30,337 nt of DNA. It comes from a virus. Below the pieces are notes generated by a model that saw only the letters and a program-made list of their open reading frames with translations, was not told the DNA's origin and searched no databases. The stretch is from positions 1 through 30,337 of the IMG/VR virus record IMGVR_UViG_3300049893_001295; one strand, written 5' to 3'. Each line of letters begins with the position of its first letter. Within the stretch, counting starts at the first letter, position 1. Positions 1 to 8,096 of the stretch are shown here, one piece after another. The position numbers and the translations under genes are program-made.

Positions 1-1
1 C

Positions 2-295
2 TCCAGCGCGGAAGCGCTGAAGATTGCAAGATTGTTCCGTAGAAAGCCTACAACCCCTTGGACATCGAAAGAGAAGAAAGCATTCCGAAACCTTTTACCG
101 ATTGATCCCGAAGAACTGGACCTTGTTTGCCGATACACCGAAGCAGAAAGAGCCAAGGGTGAAAACGGATTCCACAGAAGAGACTTGGGAACGTTCCTCA
201 ACAACTACGCCGGAGAGCTGGACAGAGCCAAGCTTGCCCTTGGAACCATCCCTCCAAAGCCGGAGCCCTCTCCTTCATTCGTTTACCTAGACTGA
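2..295 (+). CDS. C-terminal part of a probable phage replication initiator or helicase-loader protein (truncated by window start)
   Basis: The frame is open from the first complete codon to TGA at 293-295, so the 97 visible residues are the C-terminus of a gene that begins before the window; internal TTG codons at 24 and 32 are not convincing starts. The visible part is rich in charged residues and reads FRRKPTTPWTSKEKKAFR, then ERAKGENGFHRRDLGTFLNNY. This resembles the C-terminal tail that I associate with helix-turn-helix phage replication proteins. The DnaB-like helicase starts one base after its stop, which fits a loader or initiator role. That function is inferred from position and a weak family impression; no catalytic motif is visible in this fragment. 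Confidence 0.6.
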   Translation, partial: SSAEALKIARLFRRKPTTPWTSKEKKAFRNLLPIDPEELDLVCRYTEAERAKGENGFHRRDLGTFLNNYAGELDRAKLALGTIPPKPEPSPSFVYLD

Positions 296-296
296 C

Positions 297-1565
297 ATGG
301 ACCTCGACACCGTAGACCCATCCCCGCACGCATTGCTTTCCGAGAAGACTTTATTGTCTCTCATGTTCCGGAACCCTCGCAACATCGCGAGAGCCGCCGC
401 CGACGGGGTAGCGGAAGACTCTTTCCACATCCCTGCTCACCGCTGCCTGTTGCAACGCCTGGAAATTGCCTTCCGGGAAGGCAAGACCACGCAAGAAGGG
501 GAAATCGATTTGACTTTGCTTGTGCAAGACGCCGCCAAGGATGGATTGCTCGAACGTATGGGCGGAGCGGCGGAGCTTTACAGCTTGGCTACCTACGCAT
601 GGGACGATCATGGGTGGTTACACCACATTTCGGCCATTCGTGGCGCGCATGCGCTCAGGATCGCTCAGGATGCGTCGCAGTCCATTCTTGGCTCCATTGA
701 TGCGGAAGAAGCGTTACAACGCACCACGGAGGCTCTCAGCGCGATTAAAAGGGCGTCCCAGCCTAAGACGAGATCCAAGAACGCGAAACAATGCTGCGAC
801 GAGTTTGTGAAAATGTTTGTCTCGATCGCCCAGAGCGGCGACATACCAGGCAGCACTTCCGGCATCGACGAGATTGACGGCATCACCGGAGGGTTGCGTC
901 CGGGAGACCTTTGGGTTGTTTCGGGCCCCTCCTCGTCTGGCAAGTCTGCCCTCATGTATCAAATCGCATCGCAGTTTCTCGGGGACGCCCGCCGCGTGCC
1001 TATCTTTTCCGCCGAGCTATCCGCCGGCGAAGTGATCGGACGCCTAGCCGCTTTACACGCGAGAGTTCCTTACAGCTCCATCACCAACCCCCGATCCGCC
1101 CGCAAGGACGAGCTGAAGCGGATCCAGACGACCATCTCACAGCTTAGCGAAACCCTCTTACATGTCGATTCGTCCGCCGGTTTATCCATCGCCACCATCA
1201 CCGCCGAATGCGAAAGACTACACGACCTGTATGGGCAAATCGACCTGATTGTCGTGGACTACATCCAAATTGTGGGAGGTTGCCGCAAGAAGGGTGATAC
1301 ACGCGAGCAGGAAGTCGCCAGCATCTCCGGAGGTCTGAAACAGCTCGCCAAGCTTATGGGGTGCCCGGTTATCACGGGGAGCCAGCTCAATAAAAACGGA
1401 ACGACCCGAGAATCACAGGCGGTTGAACAAGACGCGGATGTTTTAATGGTGATCGAGCAGGACGCGGTGACCATGAAGAAAGTTAGAAACGGGCGGCGCG
1501 GGGATTCTGTTCCGATAAGGCTTGACGGGGAATCTCAGAGGTTTAGACATTACGCCATGCGGTAA
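297..1565 (+). CDS. dnaB: DnaB-like replicative DNA helicase
   Basis: This 422-residue protein has the two-domain layout of DnaB: an alpha-helical N-terminal domain (about residues 8-105), a linker, and a RecA-like ATPase from about residue 185. Walker A is GPSSSGKS at residues 210-217 and Walker B is LIVVDYIQI with Asp321. The following GSQLNKNGT segment matches the DnaB motif that senses nucleotide and DNA. It would form a hexameric ring that unwinds phage DNA on the lagging strand. It is slightly shorter than a bacterial DnaB (about 470 residues), as phage versions often are. It starts one base after the upstream initiator-like gene, suggesting one operon. The ATG at 297 has no Shine-Dalgarno before it. 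Confidence 0.93.
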   Translation: MDLDTVDPSPHALLSEKTLLSLMFRNPRNIARAAADGVAEDSFHIPAHRCLLQRLEIAFREGKTTQEGEIDLTLLVQDAAKDGLLERMGGAAELYSLATYAWDDHGWLHHISAIRGAHALRIAQDASQSILGSIDAEEALQRTTEALSAIKRASQPKTRSKNAKQCCDEFVKMFVSIAQSGDIPGSTSGIDEIDGITGGLRPGDLWVVSGPSSSGKSALMYQIASQFLGDARRVPIFSAELSAGEVIGRLAALHARVPYSSITNPRSARKDELKRIQTTISQLSETLLHVDSSAGLSIATITAECERLHDLYGQIDLIVVDYIQIVGGCRKKGDTREQEVASISGGLKQLAKLMGCPVITGSQLNKNGTTRESQAVEQDADVLMVIEQDAVTMKKVRNGRRGDSVPIRLDGESQRFRHYAMR

Positions 1566-1580
1566 TTTACACATAAAACA

Positions 1581-1853
1581 ATGACACCACTTTCATTTTT
1601 AAAGCGTAAATTCCGCATTGGATATTCGGACGCAGAAGCCATGGCTTTGCTTTACCTTGCCAACTTTGGGGCAAGCAATTTGACCCAGATTTCCGAGGAA
1701 TGTTTCCTTCCCGTTTCCTCCGGACTCAATGCCATCCAGACACTCGAAACGCGATCCTTGGCCAAGGTTGTCTTTACAATCCGCAAAAGGGAAAAATACT
1801 ACGGACTCACCGACGAGGGCGAGGCGGCGGTGAAGGAATTGCTGAAGAAATGA
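1581..1853 (+). CDS. Small winged helix-turn-helix protein (MarR-like fold), function unknown
   Basis: A 90-residue basic protein whose pattern is that of a winged helix: a helix (DAEAMALLYLANFG), a turn, a recognition-helix-like stretch (SSGLNAIQTLETRSL), then a beta wing rich in basic residues (FTIRKREKYYGLTDEGE). The end YYGLTDEGEAAVKELL is typical of MarR/PadR-type DNA-binding domains. Its stop overlaps the terminase start by ATGA, so it is translationally coupled to terL. It could regulate late genes or bind DNA during packaging or replication. It is not the obvious small terminase, because a better candidate lies just after terL. The fold assignment is by pattern only. Confidence 0.75.
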   Translation: MTPLSFLKRKFRIGYSDAEAMALLYLANFGASNLTQISEECFLPVSSGLNAIQTLETRSLAKVVFTIRKREKYYGLTDEGEAAVKELLKK

Positions 1854-3382
1854 CAGAAGCGCAATACATCCTAGGCGAACCGATGCGAAGGCTAAAAAGG
1901 CTTTATTCCTGTAGGGAAGAAGGCACTGGACGAGTCAGGCCTTTCGTTCCTCGCCCGGAACAGCTTGAGGTATTCCGCCTCCTGGAGGAGAAGCCGACGG
2001 AGCCAGTGTACATCATCAAGTCTAGGCGGCTCGGCCTTTCCACCGCGCTTTGCACCTACCAAGTTGACAAAGCCGTCTTTTCCCGAGGCTGGCGCGGAAT
2101 CTTGATTGACCAAACGCAAGCTGACGCGACCAAGAAAATGGAAGAAATCATTAGGTTCTCGGTAGACAACTTACCTCCTGAAATCTTGGACTGCTACGAG
2201 TTTCCAAAGAAAAACGATACCCAGATACGCCTACGCATCGCCGGAGAAGAGAATGACACCCAGGACTCGGTGATCTATGCCACCACTTCAGGACGTGGTG
2301 GGGATTGCTCCATGTTACACGTTTCCGAATGGGGGCCGATCCAAGCCACCGACGCCAAACGCTCCGCCGAGATTCGATCCGGTTCCTTCCCCGCTGCCCG
2401 TATGGGACGCCGTGCCGTGGAAACGACTTGGATGGGAGGGAAAGCCGGAGATTTGTGGGAGCTGATTGAACCCATCCTTGAAAACAATCCGCACGCCTCC
2501 GGAACTTTGCTCTTTTTCCCGTGGCACTCGGACCCCGCCGCAATCCAGCTCACGGGACAAGTCCCCGCCGCCGTCGAAGACTACTTCTTTGCGCTAGCCT
2601 CCCGCCTTGGGAAAACCTTTTCCCAAGAGCAGAAACTATGGTGGACAAGCAAGAAGCTTGAACAAGGGCTGTTCATGTCGCGAGAATACCCTTCCACGCT
2701 GGAAGAGGCTTTCCAAGCCCCGATTGAGGGAGCCGTTTACGCCAAGCTTATCGACGATGCACGCACCGAGAAGAGAGTTACCCCGCTTCCTCACGACAAC
2801 TCCCACCTCACCTGGACTTTCTGGGACATAGGTTCCCCCCGAAACACGAGATTGATTTACGTTCAATTCATCGGGCATACCATCCACATCATTGACCATG
2901 ACGACGGAACCCTTGAAATGACTCCCGGCCAAAGGGTCTCCCACATGCTGGGCAAAGGCTACAATTACGCCGGGCATTTCCTTCCGCACGACGGAGACAA
3001 CACAACCGCCGCGGGTTCCTCTTTCCGCCAACAACTTGCGGCAGCAGGTCTTCCTTCCGTGCGATGCCTCCCGAGATGCCGCAGGGAATGGGACGGTGTG
3101 AACAAAGCCGCCGAAATCCTCCCCCGGTGCTGGTTTGACGAAGCCAAGACCAAGCAGCTTCTCGATAGCCTTTCTTACTACCACACCAAGAAAGATATGC
3201 GAGATGGGGCGCAAACGGATATTCTTGTGGACGACTGGTCCGCGCACGATGCCGACGCTTTCCGAATGCTGGCTGAAGCGTTGCTCAATAATCGAATCCC
3301 GTCCACTTCGCCAGTGGTGCAGCAGCTCCGCCCCTCTCTCCTGCGCCAAAAGACCGCAACGCGCGGGCGATTCAAGCCATAA
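1850..3382 (+). CDS. terL: Terminase large subunit (packaging ATPase-nuclease)
   Basis: The 510-residue product combines an N-terminal ATPase and a C-terminal RNase H-like nuclease. The Walker A-like segment is KSRRLGLST at residues 57-65 and the Walker B-like segment is MLHVSE ending in Glu160. The nuclease half shows FWDIGS with Asp326, then HDGD near residue 382, and DDWSAHDAD with Asp461, Asp462 and Asp469. It would translocate phage DNA through the portal and cut it. I start it at ATG 1850, which overlaps the previous stop (ATGA) and begins MTEAQYILG; an in-frame open stretch upstream is only shadow. terL here precedes terS, the reverse of the commonest order. Confidence 0.93.
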   Translation: MTEAQYILGEPMRRLKRLYSCREEGTGRVRPFVPRPEQLEVFRLLEEKPTEPVYIIKSRRLGLSTALCTYQVDKAVFSRGWRGILIDQTQADATKKMEEIIRFSVDNLPPEILDCYEFPKKNDTQIRLRIAGEENDTQDSVIYATTSGRGGDCSMLHVSEWGPIQATDAKRSAEIRSGSFPAARMGRRAVETTWMGGKAGDLWELIEPILENNPHASGTLLFFPWHSDPAAIQLTGQVPAAVEDYFFALASRLGKTFSQEQKLWWTSKKLEQGLFMSREYPSTLEEAFQAPIEGAVYAKLIDDARTEKRVTPLPHDNSHLTWTFWDIGSPRNTRLIYVQFIGHTIHIIDHDDGTLEMTPGQRVSHMLGKGYNYAGHFLPHDGDNTTAAGSSFRQQLAAAGLPSVRCLPRCRREWDGVNKAAEILPRCWFDEAKTKQLLDSLSYYHTKKDMRDGAQTDILVDDWSAHDADAFRMLAEALLNNRIPSTSPVVQQLRPSLLRQKTATRGRFKP

Positions 3383-3388
3383 CTTGCC

Positions 3389-3895
3389 ATGAAATCCTTA
3401 GATCCCGACGGCCTCACCATCCGCGAACGCAAATTCCTAGAAAATATCATGCTTGGCATGAAGAGGCCCGACGCATACCTTGCCGCAGGCTACAACGTAG
3501 CGAGCCGAAACAAGGTTCGCGCATCGGCCGCTAATCTCTTAGCCCGCCCGAAAGTCCGCGCAGCACTCGACAAGATGCAAAAGAACCACCGCGAATACAC
3601 CGACGTTACCAAGGAGGAGATCATTCGATACCTCACGGACGTTTTGCGTTCCGCTCCGGGCCATGTCGACAGCGATTCCCCCTTGGCTCAGGAATACAGC
3701 ATCACCGAAAACGCACACAGCAGCAACGTAAGAATCAAAATGGTAAGCAAGATTGATGCGATCAAACATCTGACACTGCTTCTAGGCTTCGACCCTCCGC
3801 AAAAAGTTCAACACGACGCCGCTGACCCGTTGAAGAGCCTTCTCTTGCGCTTACGTGGCGCAGAATCAAAAACGACCGAACAAACAGAACAATGA
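3389..3895 (+). CDS. terS: Probable terminase small subunit
   Basis: A 168-residue protein with the N-terminal layout of the Terminase_2 family: LTIRERKFLENIMLG, then RPDAYLAAGYN, then a helical stretch ASAANLLARPKVRAALD. That arrangement is a homeodomain-like HTH used to recognise the packaging site. The middle (YTDVTKEEIIRYLTDVL) and KIDAIKHLTLLLGF are also typical of this family. It would oligomerise and bring the large subunit to phage DNA. It lies six bases after terL and its stop overlaps the next start by ATGA. The C-terminal tail is charged and probably flexible. Confidence 0.85.
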   Translation: MKSLDPDGLTIRERKFLENIMLGMKRPDAYLAAGYNVASRNKVRASAANLLARPKVRAALDKMQKNHREYTDVTKEEIIRYLTDVLRSAPGHVDSDSPLAQEYSITENAHSSNVRIKMVSKIDAIKHLTLLLGFDPPQKVQHDAADPLKSLLLRLRGAESKTTEQTEQ

Positions 3896-4179
3896 AAGCA
3901 GCAAGAATAGACGTCTCCAAGATCGACAAATCGGCAATCCATGTCGGCAAAATGGGGAAATACCTCAACGTAACTCTGATCGAAAACCGCAACGGGAAAG
4001 ACCAATACGGCTACGATGGATTCATCGCCCAAGACATAGGCGCAGAACGACGCATCGCAGGAGAGAAGGGCCCAATCATTGGCAACTGGAAGAATATCGA
4101 CAAGCAGCCACAGCCCTCAGCCGCCGCAAGTTACGGGACGAACGCCAGCCAATTGGCGGATGATGACATCATGTTCTGA
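3892..4179 (+). CDS. Small phage protein with SSB-like acidic C-terminal tip
   Basis: A 95-residue protein that overlaps terS by ATGA. The N-terminal two-thirds (GKMGKYLNVTLIENRNG, then DQYGYDGFIAQD and GPIIGNWKNI) looks like a compact beta-rich domain that I recall as a recurrent hypothetical protein of phages. After a Gln/Ser/Ala linker it ends DDDIMF, very close to the DDDIPF tip by which bacterial SSB recruits partners. This suggests a small single-strand DNA-binding or SSB-mimic protein, but the canonical SSB OB-fold motifs are not obvious. Function is therefore inferred only from the tail and from closeness to the replication genes. Confidence 0.7.
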   Translation: MKAARIDVSKIDKSAIHVGKMGKYLNVTLIENRNGKDQYGYDGFIAQDIGAERRIAGEKGPIIGNWKNIDKQPQPSAAASYGTNASQLADDDIMF

Positions 4180-4525
4180 CCTTCCGCATGTCGTGGCGCA
4201 CCGCTGGCATTCCCAACGGTGCACCGAAACTCCATTCGATTTCATCGTGGAAGCGCACGCGCAAGGCATCATTCTTTCCACCCCTTCTCTTTTCTTTCTC
4301 GCTCGCAGGTTGTCCCACTTACGGCCGCATTCCACATTCTCCGATGTCACCGTCACAGACCCCCACGGCTCGATTCTTCACGTTTGGCTTGCCGCCGGAA
4401 AGCTGGACAGGGCCTTGATTCGCAACCTCATTCCCGACGGTGTTCGCTTTTTGTCGTGGCACAGAGGGGACAGGCTATCCTTCTATCCTCTTTTCCAACC
4501 TCGCAATGGCAAGGCCGCTGAATAG
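4160..4525 (+). CDS. Hypothetical phage protein
   Basis: I do not recognise this 121-residue protein. I start it at ATG 4160 (or the adjacent ATG 4163), overlapping the end of the SSB-tail protein by 20 bases; the frame is open further upstream but there it is a shadow of the previous gene. The product has an alternating hydrophobic pattern (FDFIVEAHAQGIILS, then FSDVTVTDPHGSILHVWL) and ends FLSWHRGDRLSFYPLFQ, which looks like a small mixed alpha/beta domain. It sits between packaging genes and the portal, so a role in head or connector assembly is possible. Of the three forward frames in this stretch this one has the most protein-like composition. Confidence 0.6.
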   Translation: MMTSCSDLPHVVAHRWHSQRCTETPFDFIVEAHAQGIILSTPSLFFLARRLSHLRPHSTFSDVTVTDPHGSILHVWLAAGKLDRALIRNLIPDGVRFLSWHRGDRLSFYPLFQPRNGKAAE

Positions 4526-4541
4526 CTGAAACTTTCCCGTC

Positions 4542-4760
4542 ATGGGCTCCATGTTTTCCAAGCCAAAGGCTCCACCACCACCTCCACCCCCGGCGGCCAT
4601 CCCTAAATCTGCCGACACGTCCGCCGCAGGAGCTTCTGCCATGCAAGACGCCGCAAAAGGATCTTCCTACCTATCCAGCTTTCTGGACCCGGAAGACGCA
4701 AAGAAAAAAGAAGATGACAAGCTTGGCACCCCTGGCGGAGGCAATTCCTACTTAGGCTGA
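4542..4760 (+). CDS. Small proline-rich pre-portal protein, T7 gp7.3/tail-assembly-like
   Basis: A 72-residue, largely disordered protein starting MGSMFSKPKA followed by a run of seven prolines, then small residues and a charged stretch (DPEDAKKKEDDK), ending GGGNSYLG. Short, low-complexity proteins of this shape with a conserved MG-FSKPK start sit just upstream of the portal in many T7-type podoviruses, where they are linked to tail assembly (T7 gp7.3). The stop is four bases before the portal start. Assignment rests on position, size and the N- and C-terminal look, not on a catalytic signature. Confidence 0.65.
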   Translation: MGSMFSKPKAPPPPPPPAAIPKSADTSAAGASAMQDAAKGSSYLSSFLDPEDAKKKEDDKLGTPGGGNSYLG

Positions 4761-4764
4761 CCGA

Positions 4765-6426
4765 ATGAAAGGGATTGAGATTATTGCGTTAAAGAACGCC
4801 CTTGCCGTTCAAAGAACGCCTTTGGAAGGCCACTGGGATGACCTTTCCTCTCATTTCATGCCCTTTCGCTTAGCCGGAGGCAACTTGCCAGACATCCCTT
4901 CCGCTTCAGAACTTGCCGATTCGGAAGGCCGCCGCTCCGCTTTGATCTTGGCTAACGGTCTAGCATCCCTGATCTTCCCCCGAGAATCGGTCTGGTTTGA
5001 ATACCAGCCGCCGGGCGAACTGGCGGACGACTTTGAGGCCGTCGCGTGGTATCGCAACGCATCCGCCACCGCCCGCGAATACCTCGAGCATTCCAACTTC
5101 TACGAGGAGATACAGGAAGCATTGATCGAGTCTCCCGTATACGGCACCGCCGCCTTGTATCTGGGCGAACTGGGCGACAGCGATGACATTCATTTCCGCC
5201 ATTGCCCCGTCAAATCCTACTACATCGGCGAGGATGCACGCGGCCGTGTGAATCGATTTGTACGCTGTTTGCATCTCACCGCATCACAAGCCGCTGGAGA
5301 ATTCGGCGTGGACCGCATCCCCGGCCAAGTCCGAGACCTCCTTTCAAAGCCTGATGGAGATTCTACCACGGAAGAATACATCCACGCGGTATTGCCTCGC
5401 ACCATTGCCCCGGACCGAGACGCCCCCGAAAACCAAAAAAAACCTTGGATTTCTTGCGTGGTCCACGCTTCCTCCGCACACATTTGCCAAGAGCTAGGTT
5501 TCGACGAATTCCCTTTCGCAGTGCATCGCTATCGGCGATTTGGCCGGACGGTGTGGGGATTTGGTCCGGGAACGACCGCGCTCGGCGACGCTAGGCAGCT
5601 CCAATACTTGAACGACCTTGCGGACGCCGCCGCAGAAAAATCCGTGTATCCTCCGGTGGTAGCTCCTTCCTCGATGGACGGGGAAATTGGCCTTGGTTCA
5701 GGGGAGATCACCTACGTGGACTCACAGAACGATCCGAATTCCGCATCCATCTTGCGCGAATGGGCCACGGTTTCCCGTTACGACATCGCCAAGGATCGGC
5801 TTCAGGACAAAAAGCAGGCTATCAATTCCGCTTTCCACGTCGACCTATTCCAGCTTTTCAGCAGCCGCGCCATGGAACGCCAGCCCATGACCGCGACGGA
5901 AGCTTCCCTTATTTCGGGAGAAAAGCTCACGCAGTTCTCCCCGGTGTTTGGGCGACTGGTTTCTGAATTTGCCACGCCCATTCTGACGAGACTGTTTGCC
6001 GTCCTTTTCCGTGGTGGCAGGTTTGGTCAACCTCCGCCAGGCGTTCTTTCGCCGGACGGGAAAGGCATCGCATCCCCCTCCCTTCTTTACAAAAACAGGA
6101 TCTTGCTGGCCATGCAGGAGCGTGCCAACAACTCGCTTGCCGCGTGGGTTCAGCTTGTTTCTCCTTTCCTTCAAGCCGATCCAAGCTTTATTGACACAAT
6201 CGACACGGGCCGCCTTGCTATTGACTCCGCACGATTTGCGGGCCTTCCTGAAAAATGGATACGCTCGCCGAAACAAGTGGCCGCCATCGAACAAGCAAGA
6301 GCTCAAGCCGCCCAAGCAGCTCAGGCCGCAGCCGTTGCAGAGCAAGCGACCAATGCCGCCGCCAATCTTTCGCAAGCACCGCCAAGCCTACGCGCTGCCG
6401 CTGAATCATCACTCCTTGACCAATGA
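4765..6426 (+). CDS. Portal protein (T7 gp8-type head-tail connector)
   Basis: The 553-residue product begins with the pattern of podovirus connectors: a helical region with WDDLSSHFMPFR, then RRSALILANGLASLIFPRESVWF near residues 55-80. Further along come YGTAALYLGE (around residue 128), a long middle domain including FGRTVWGFGPG and LNDLADAAAEKS, and GEKLTQFSPVFGRLVSEFATPIL. It would form the dodecameric vertex through which DNA is packaged and ejected. The last 50 residues are Ala/Gln-rich and probably a helical barrel or coiled coil. Length matches T7 gp8 (536). Its stop overlaps the following gene by ATGA. Confidence 0.92.
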   Translation: MKGIEIIALKNALAVQRTPLEGHWDDLSSHFMPFRLAGGNLPDIPSASELADSEGRRSALILANGLASLIFPRESVWFEYQPPGELADDFEAVAWYRNASATAREYLEHSNFYEEIQEALIESPVYGTAALYLGELGDSDDIHFRHCPVKSYYIGEDARGRVNRFVRCLHLTASQAAGEFGVDRIPGQVRDLLSKPDGDSTTEEYIHAVLPRTIAPDRDAPENQKKPWISCVVHASSAHICQELGFDEFPFAVHRYRRFGRTVWGFGPGTTALGDARQLQYLNDLADAAAEKSVYPPVVAPSSMDGEIGLGSGEITYVDSQNDPNSASILREWATVSRYDIAKDRLQDKKQAINSAFHVDLFQLFSSRAMERQPMTATEASLISGEKLTQFSPVFGRLVSEFATPILTRLFAVLFRGGRFGQPPPGVLSPDGKGIASPSLLYKNRILLAMQERANNSLAAWVQLVSPFLQADPSFIDTIDTGRLAIDSARFAGLPEKWIRSPKQVAAIEQARAQAAQAAQAAAVAEQATNAAANLSQAPPSLRAAAESSLLDQ

Positions 6427-6692
6427 CCCCAAATGATGCTTGGCCCGATATTGCTTCTTCCGTTTTTGCTTCGCCAGATGGTAAAGCGCTCTTGTCTCAC
6501 TTGGATTCCCGTTTTGGCCTTTGCGAGCGCGTATTTATTCCAGCCCAAACTGGTTCCATATGCCCCTACCGAGCCGCCATCCGTGACGGAGAGCGTGCCG
6601 CTATTGCCTACTTGCACTCCCTGATCAACTCCGCAACCAATGGACAAACCGCAAAAAAACGCACCTATAAAAGGACGCAAGCCAAAGGATAA
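6423..6692 (+). CDS. Bbp19-like small structural protein
   Basis: An 89-residue protein with the recognisable pattern of the Bbp19 family named after Bordetella phage BPP-1: FASPDGKALLSHLDSRFG, then ERVFIPAQTG, then YRAAIRDGERAAIAYLHSLIN. Such proteins lie between portal and capsid genes in several podoviruses and are predicted virion or assembly components. The N-terminus overlaps the portal stop by ATGA; the C-terminus is a lysine/arginine-rich tail that runs 53 bases into the next gene. An A7 run lies in the overlap, but the -1 frame closes at once, so no frameshift product is evident. Confidence 0.8.
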   Translation: MTPNDAWPDIASSVFASPDGKALLSHLDSRFGLCERVFIPAQTGSICPYRAAIRDGERAAIAYLHSLINSATNGQTAKKRTYKRTQAKG

Positions 6693-6912
6693 ATCCTTGC
6701 CCGCTCCTGCTTGCGCAACCTCGCAAGAGGAGAAGCCGCCAACTGCCCCCGCTCGATGCCCGGTTGGTTCGCCTTTGCTCGGGATGAAAGATGCGAATGT
6801 GGTGCGTTGGAATTTGGCCAATCGCCCCGCTCAGATGGCCTCCATATACGGCGCATGGGACTGGCGCAAGTTCTTGGCTACTCAGCCAGGTTGCGACAAT
6901 CTTGACTTGTAA
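6640..6912 (+). CDS. Hypothetical protein between Bbp19-like protein and scaffold
   Basis: I do not recognise this 90-residue product. The first 45 residues are Lys/Pro/Ala-rich and look disordered; the last 40 (MKDANVVRWNLANRPAQM, then YGAWDWRKFLA) look folded and contain several tryptophans. It overlaps the Bbp19-like gene by 53 bases if the ATG at 6640 is used. An internal ATG at 6784 would remove the overlap and still encode the folded part. Without it, 260 bases before the scaffold would be empty, which is unusual in this compact region. A minor head protein is possible. Confidence 0.55.
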   Translation: MDKPQKNAPIKGRKPKDKSLPAPACATSQEEKPPTAPARCPVGSPLLGMKDANVVRWNLANRPAQMASIYGAWDWRKFLATQPGCDNLDL

Positions 6913-6952
6913 TAGATCGCGCATTGTGTAAAAGGGGCTGAACCTATCCACC

Positions 6953-7870
6953 ATGTCAGAAACTGTAAGCACCCCTGCCCCCTCCGAATCCGTTCCTGCT
7001 GGCATCCTAGACGCGGGCGCACCCGCGCAAACCCCTGCCTCTGCGCCGGACCAATTTTTCGGGCAACACATCTCAAAAGGAGGTAAATTCCAAGAAGGCT
7101 GGACAGAATCATTGAGAGCTAAAGGCTTTGAGAGGCTCGCCAACAAGGCCCAGACAGCAGGAGACGAATCGACTTTATTCCGCATCCTCGACGAAACCAT
7201 TGCCTTTACAGGGAAGAAGACGATCCCGACATACCCAGGCCCAGACGCGGATGACGCATCTCTTGCCGCTTATCGGAAATCCGCTGGTGTTCCCGACACC
7301 CCCGAAGCCTACAATATCAAGCCAAGAGAGCTTCCGCCGGGCGTAGAATGGGACGACGCATTGCAAGGATCCATTGCTCAAATCTTCCACAAGCACCACG
7401 TCCCCGAAGCAGCCGCAAAGGAACTCATACAAGCCCATGTTGCTTCACTTGCCGAGAAGTCAAAAGCGGCTGGAGACAGCTACGCCCAGCACATTACAAC
7501 CCTTGTTCAGCAAGCGGAACAAACCTTCCGCCAAGAATGGGGAGGCGACTACGAGCAGCGACTGGAAGCAAACAAGACGTTTGTTCAATCTCGATTCAAA
7601 CCGGAAGAGCTTTCCGATCCGACTTTGAGAGCAGCTCTTTCTCACCCTCAGATTGTTCGCGTGATCGACGAGGCCCGCCGATCTTTGCGTGAGTCTCCTT
7701 TGCCTGGTATTTCCGCGGAACACACCGGCGGATCTATGTCTCCCCGTCAGCAGGCGCAGGCTATCATGAAGGCTGATCCGCGCTGGGCCAAGAACCCAGA
7801 AGCGGCATCTAAGGTGAAGCAGCTTTACGAGCTGGAAGCCGCCCAAACACGCAGACAAGGGAGGCGATAA
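6953..7870 (+). CDS. Capsid assembly scaffolding protein
   Basis: The 305-residue product precedes the major capsid gene and has scaffold character: a low-complexity Pro/Ala/Ser N-terminus, then acidic, mostly helical sequence with few aromatic residues. It carries a stretch common in podovirus scaffolds, KTIPTYPGPDADDASLAAYR followed by GVPDTPEAYNIKP, and a long helix with HKHHVPEAAAKELIQAHV. The C-terminus (MSPRQQAQAIMKADPRWAK and ARG/LYS-rich end) resembles the capsid-binding helix of gp9-type proteins. It would template procapsid formation and then leave. A hairpin terminator follows at once. Confidence 0.88.
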   Translation: MSETVSTPAPSESVPAGILDAGAPAQTPASAPDQFFGQHISKGGKFQEGWTESLRAKGFERLANKAQTAGDESTLFRILDETIAFTGKKTIPTYPGPDADDASLAAYRKSAGVPDTPEAYNIKPRELPPGVEWDDALQGSIAQIFHKHHVPEAAAKELIQAHVASLAEKSKAAGDSYAQHITTLVQQAEQTFRQEWGGDYEQRLEANKTFVQSRFKPEELSDPTLRAALSHPQIVRVIDEARRSLRESPLPGISAEHTGGSMSPRQQAQAIMKADPRWAKNPEAASKVKQLYELEAAQTRRQGRR

Positions 7871-7884
7871 CCTTCCCGGCCCGA

Positions 7885-7917
7885 ACGCCTCACCGACTCG
7901 CCCGGTGGGGCGTTCCT
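7885..7917 (+). terminator. Terminator-like hairpin after scaffold gene
   Basis: ACGCCTCACC (7885-7894) pairs with GGTGGGGCGT (7904-7913) with one G-T pair across a nine-base loop, and TCCTGTTTTC follows. The U-tract is short and interrupted, so read-through into the capsid gene is likely. It lies 15 bases after the scaffold stop. Confidence 0.7.
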
Positions 7918-8096
7918 GTTTTCATGATTCGGACTAGCGCGAAAGCTTGCTCGCTCGCACGGTTTTCCCGTCATCACGGGACAACCAATAGGCCCCGGCG
8001 AAAGGTGATCCCGTCTCAGGCACGGAGCAGACCCGCACAAGCGGACAATCGGAAAGCCCCCGCATTCGATCAACTCCAAACACCACACCCACCCCC
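7918..8096 (+). other. Leader region upstream of major capsid gene, no gene seen
   Basis: This 179-base stretch is one of the largest gaps in the plus-strand cluster. It contains a second small hairpin (TCCCGT 7966-7971 with ACGGGA 7976-7981) and a pyrimidine- and C-rich run up to the capsid ATG with no Shine-Dalgarno. An open frame of 78 codons crosses it but runs into the capsid gene in another frame and looks like chance. I expect a promoter or long untranslated leader for the capsid gene but cannot point to convincing -35/-10 boxes. Confidence 0.4.

Noticed and set aside
2636-3349. 237-codon open frame on the minus strand
   Set aside because: It is antisense to the terL nuclease half, which has clear motifs; this frame has no recognisable family and no promoter or coupling.
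6651-6660. A7 run resembling a slippery site in the Bbp19-like gene
   Set aside because: The -1 frame reaches a stop within four codons, so no extended product arises; only a +1 shift would join the next gene, for which there is no support.
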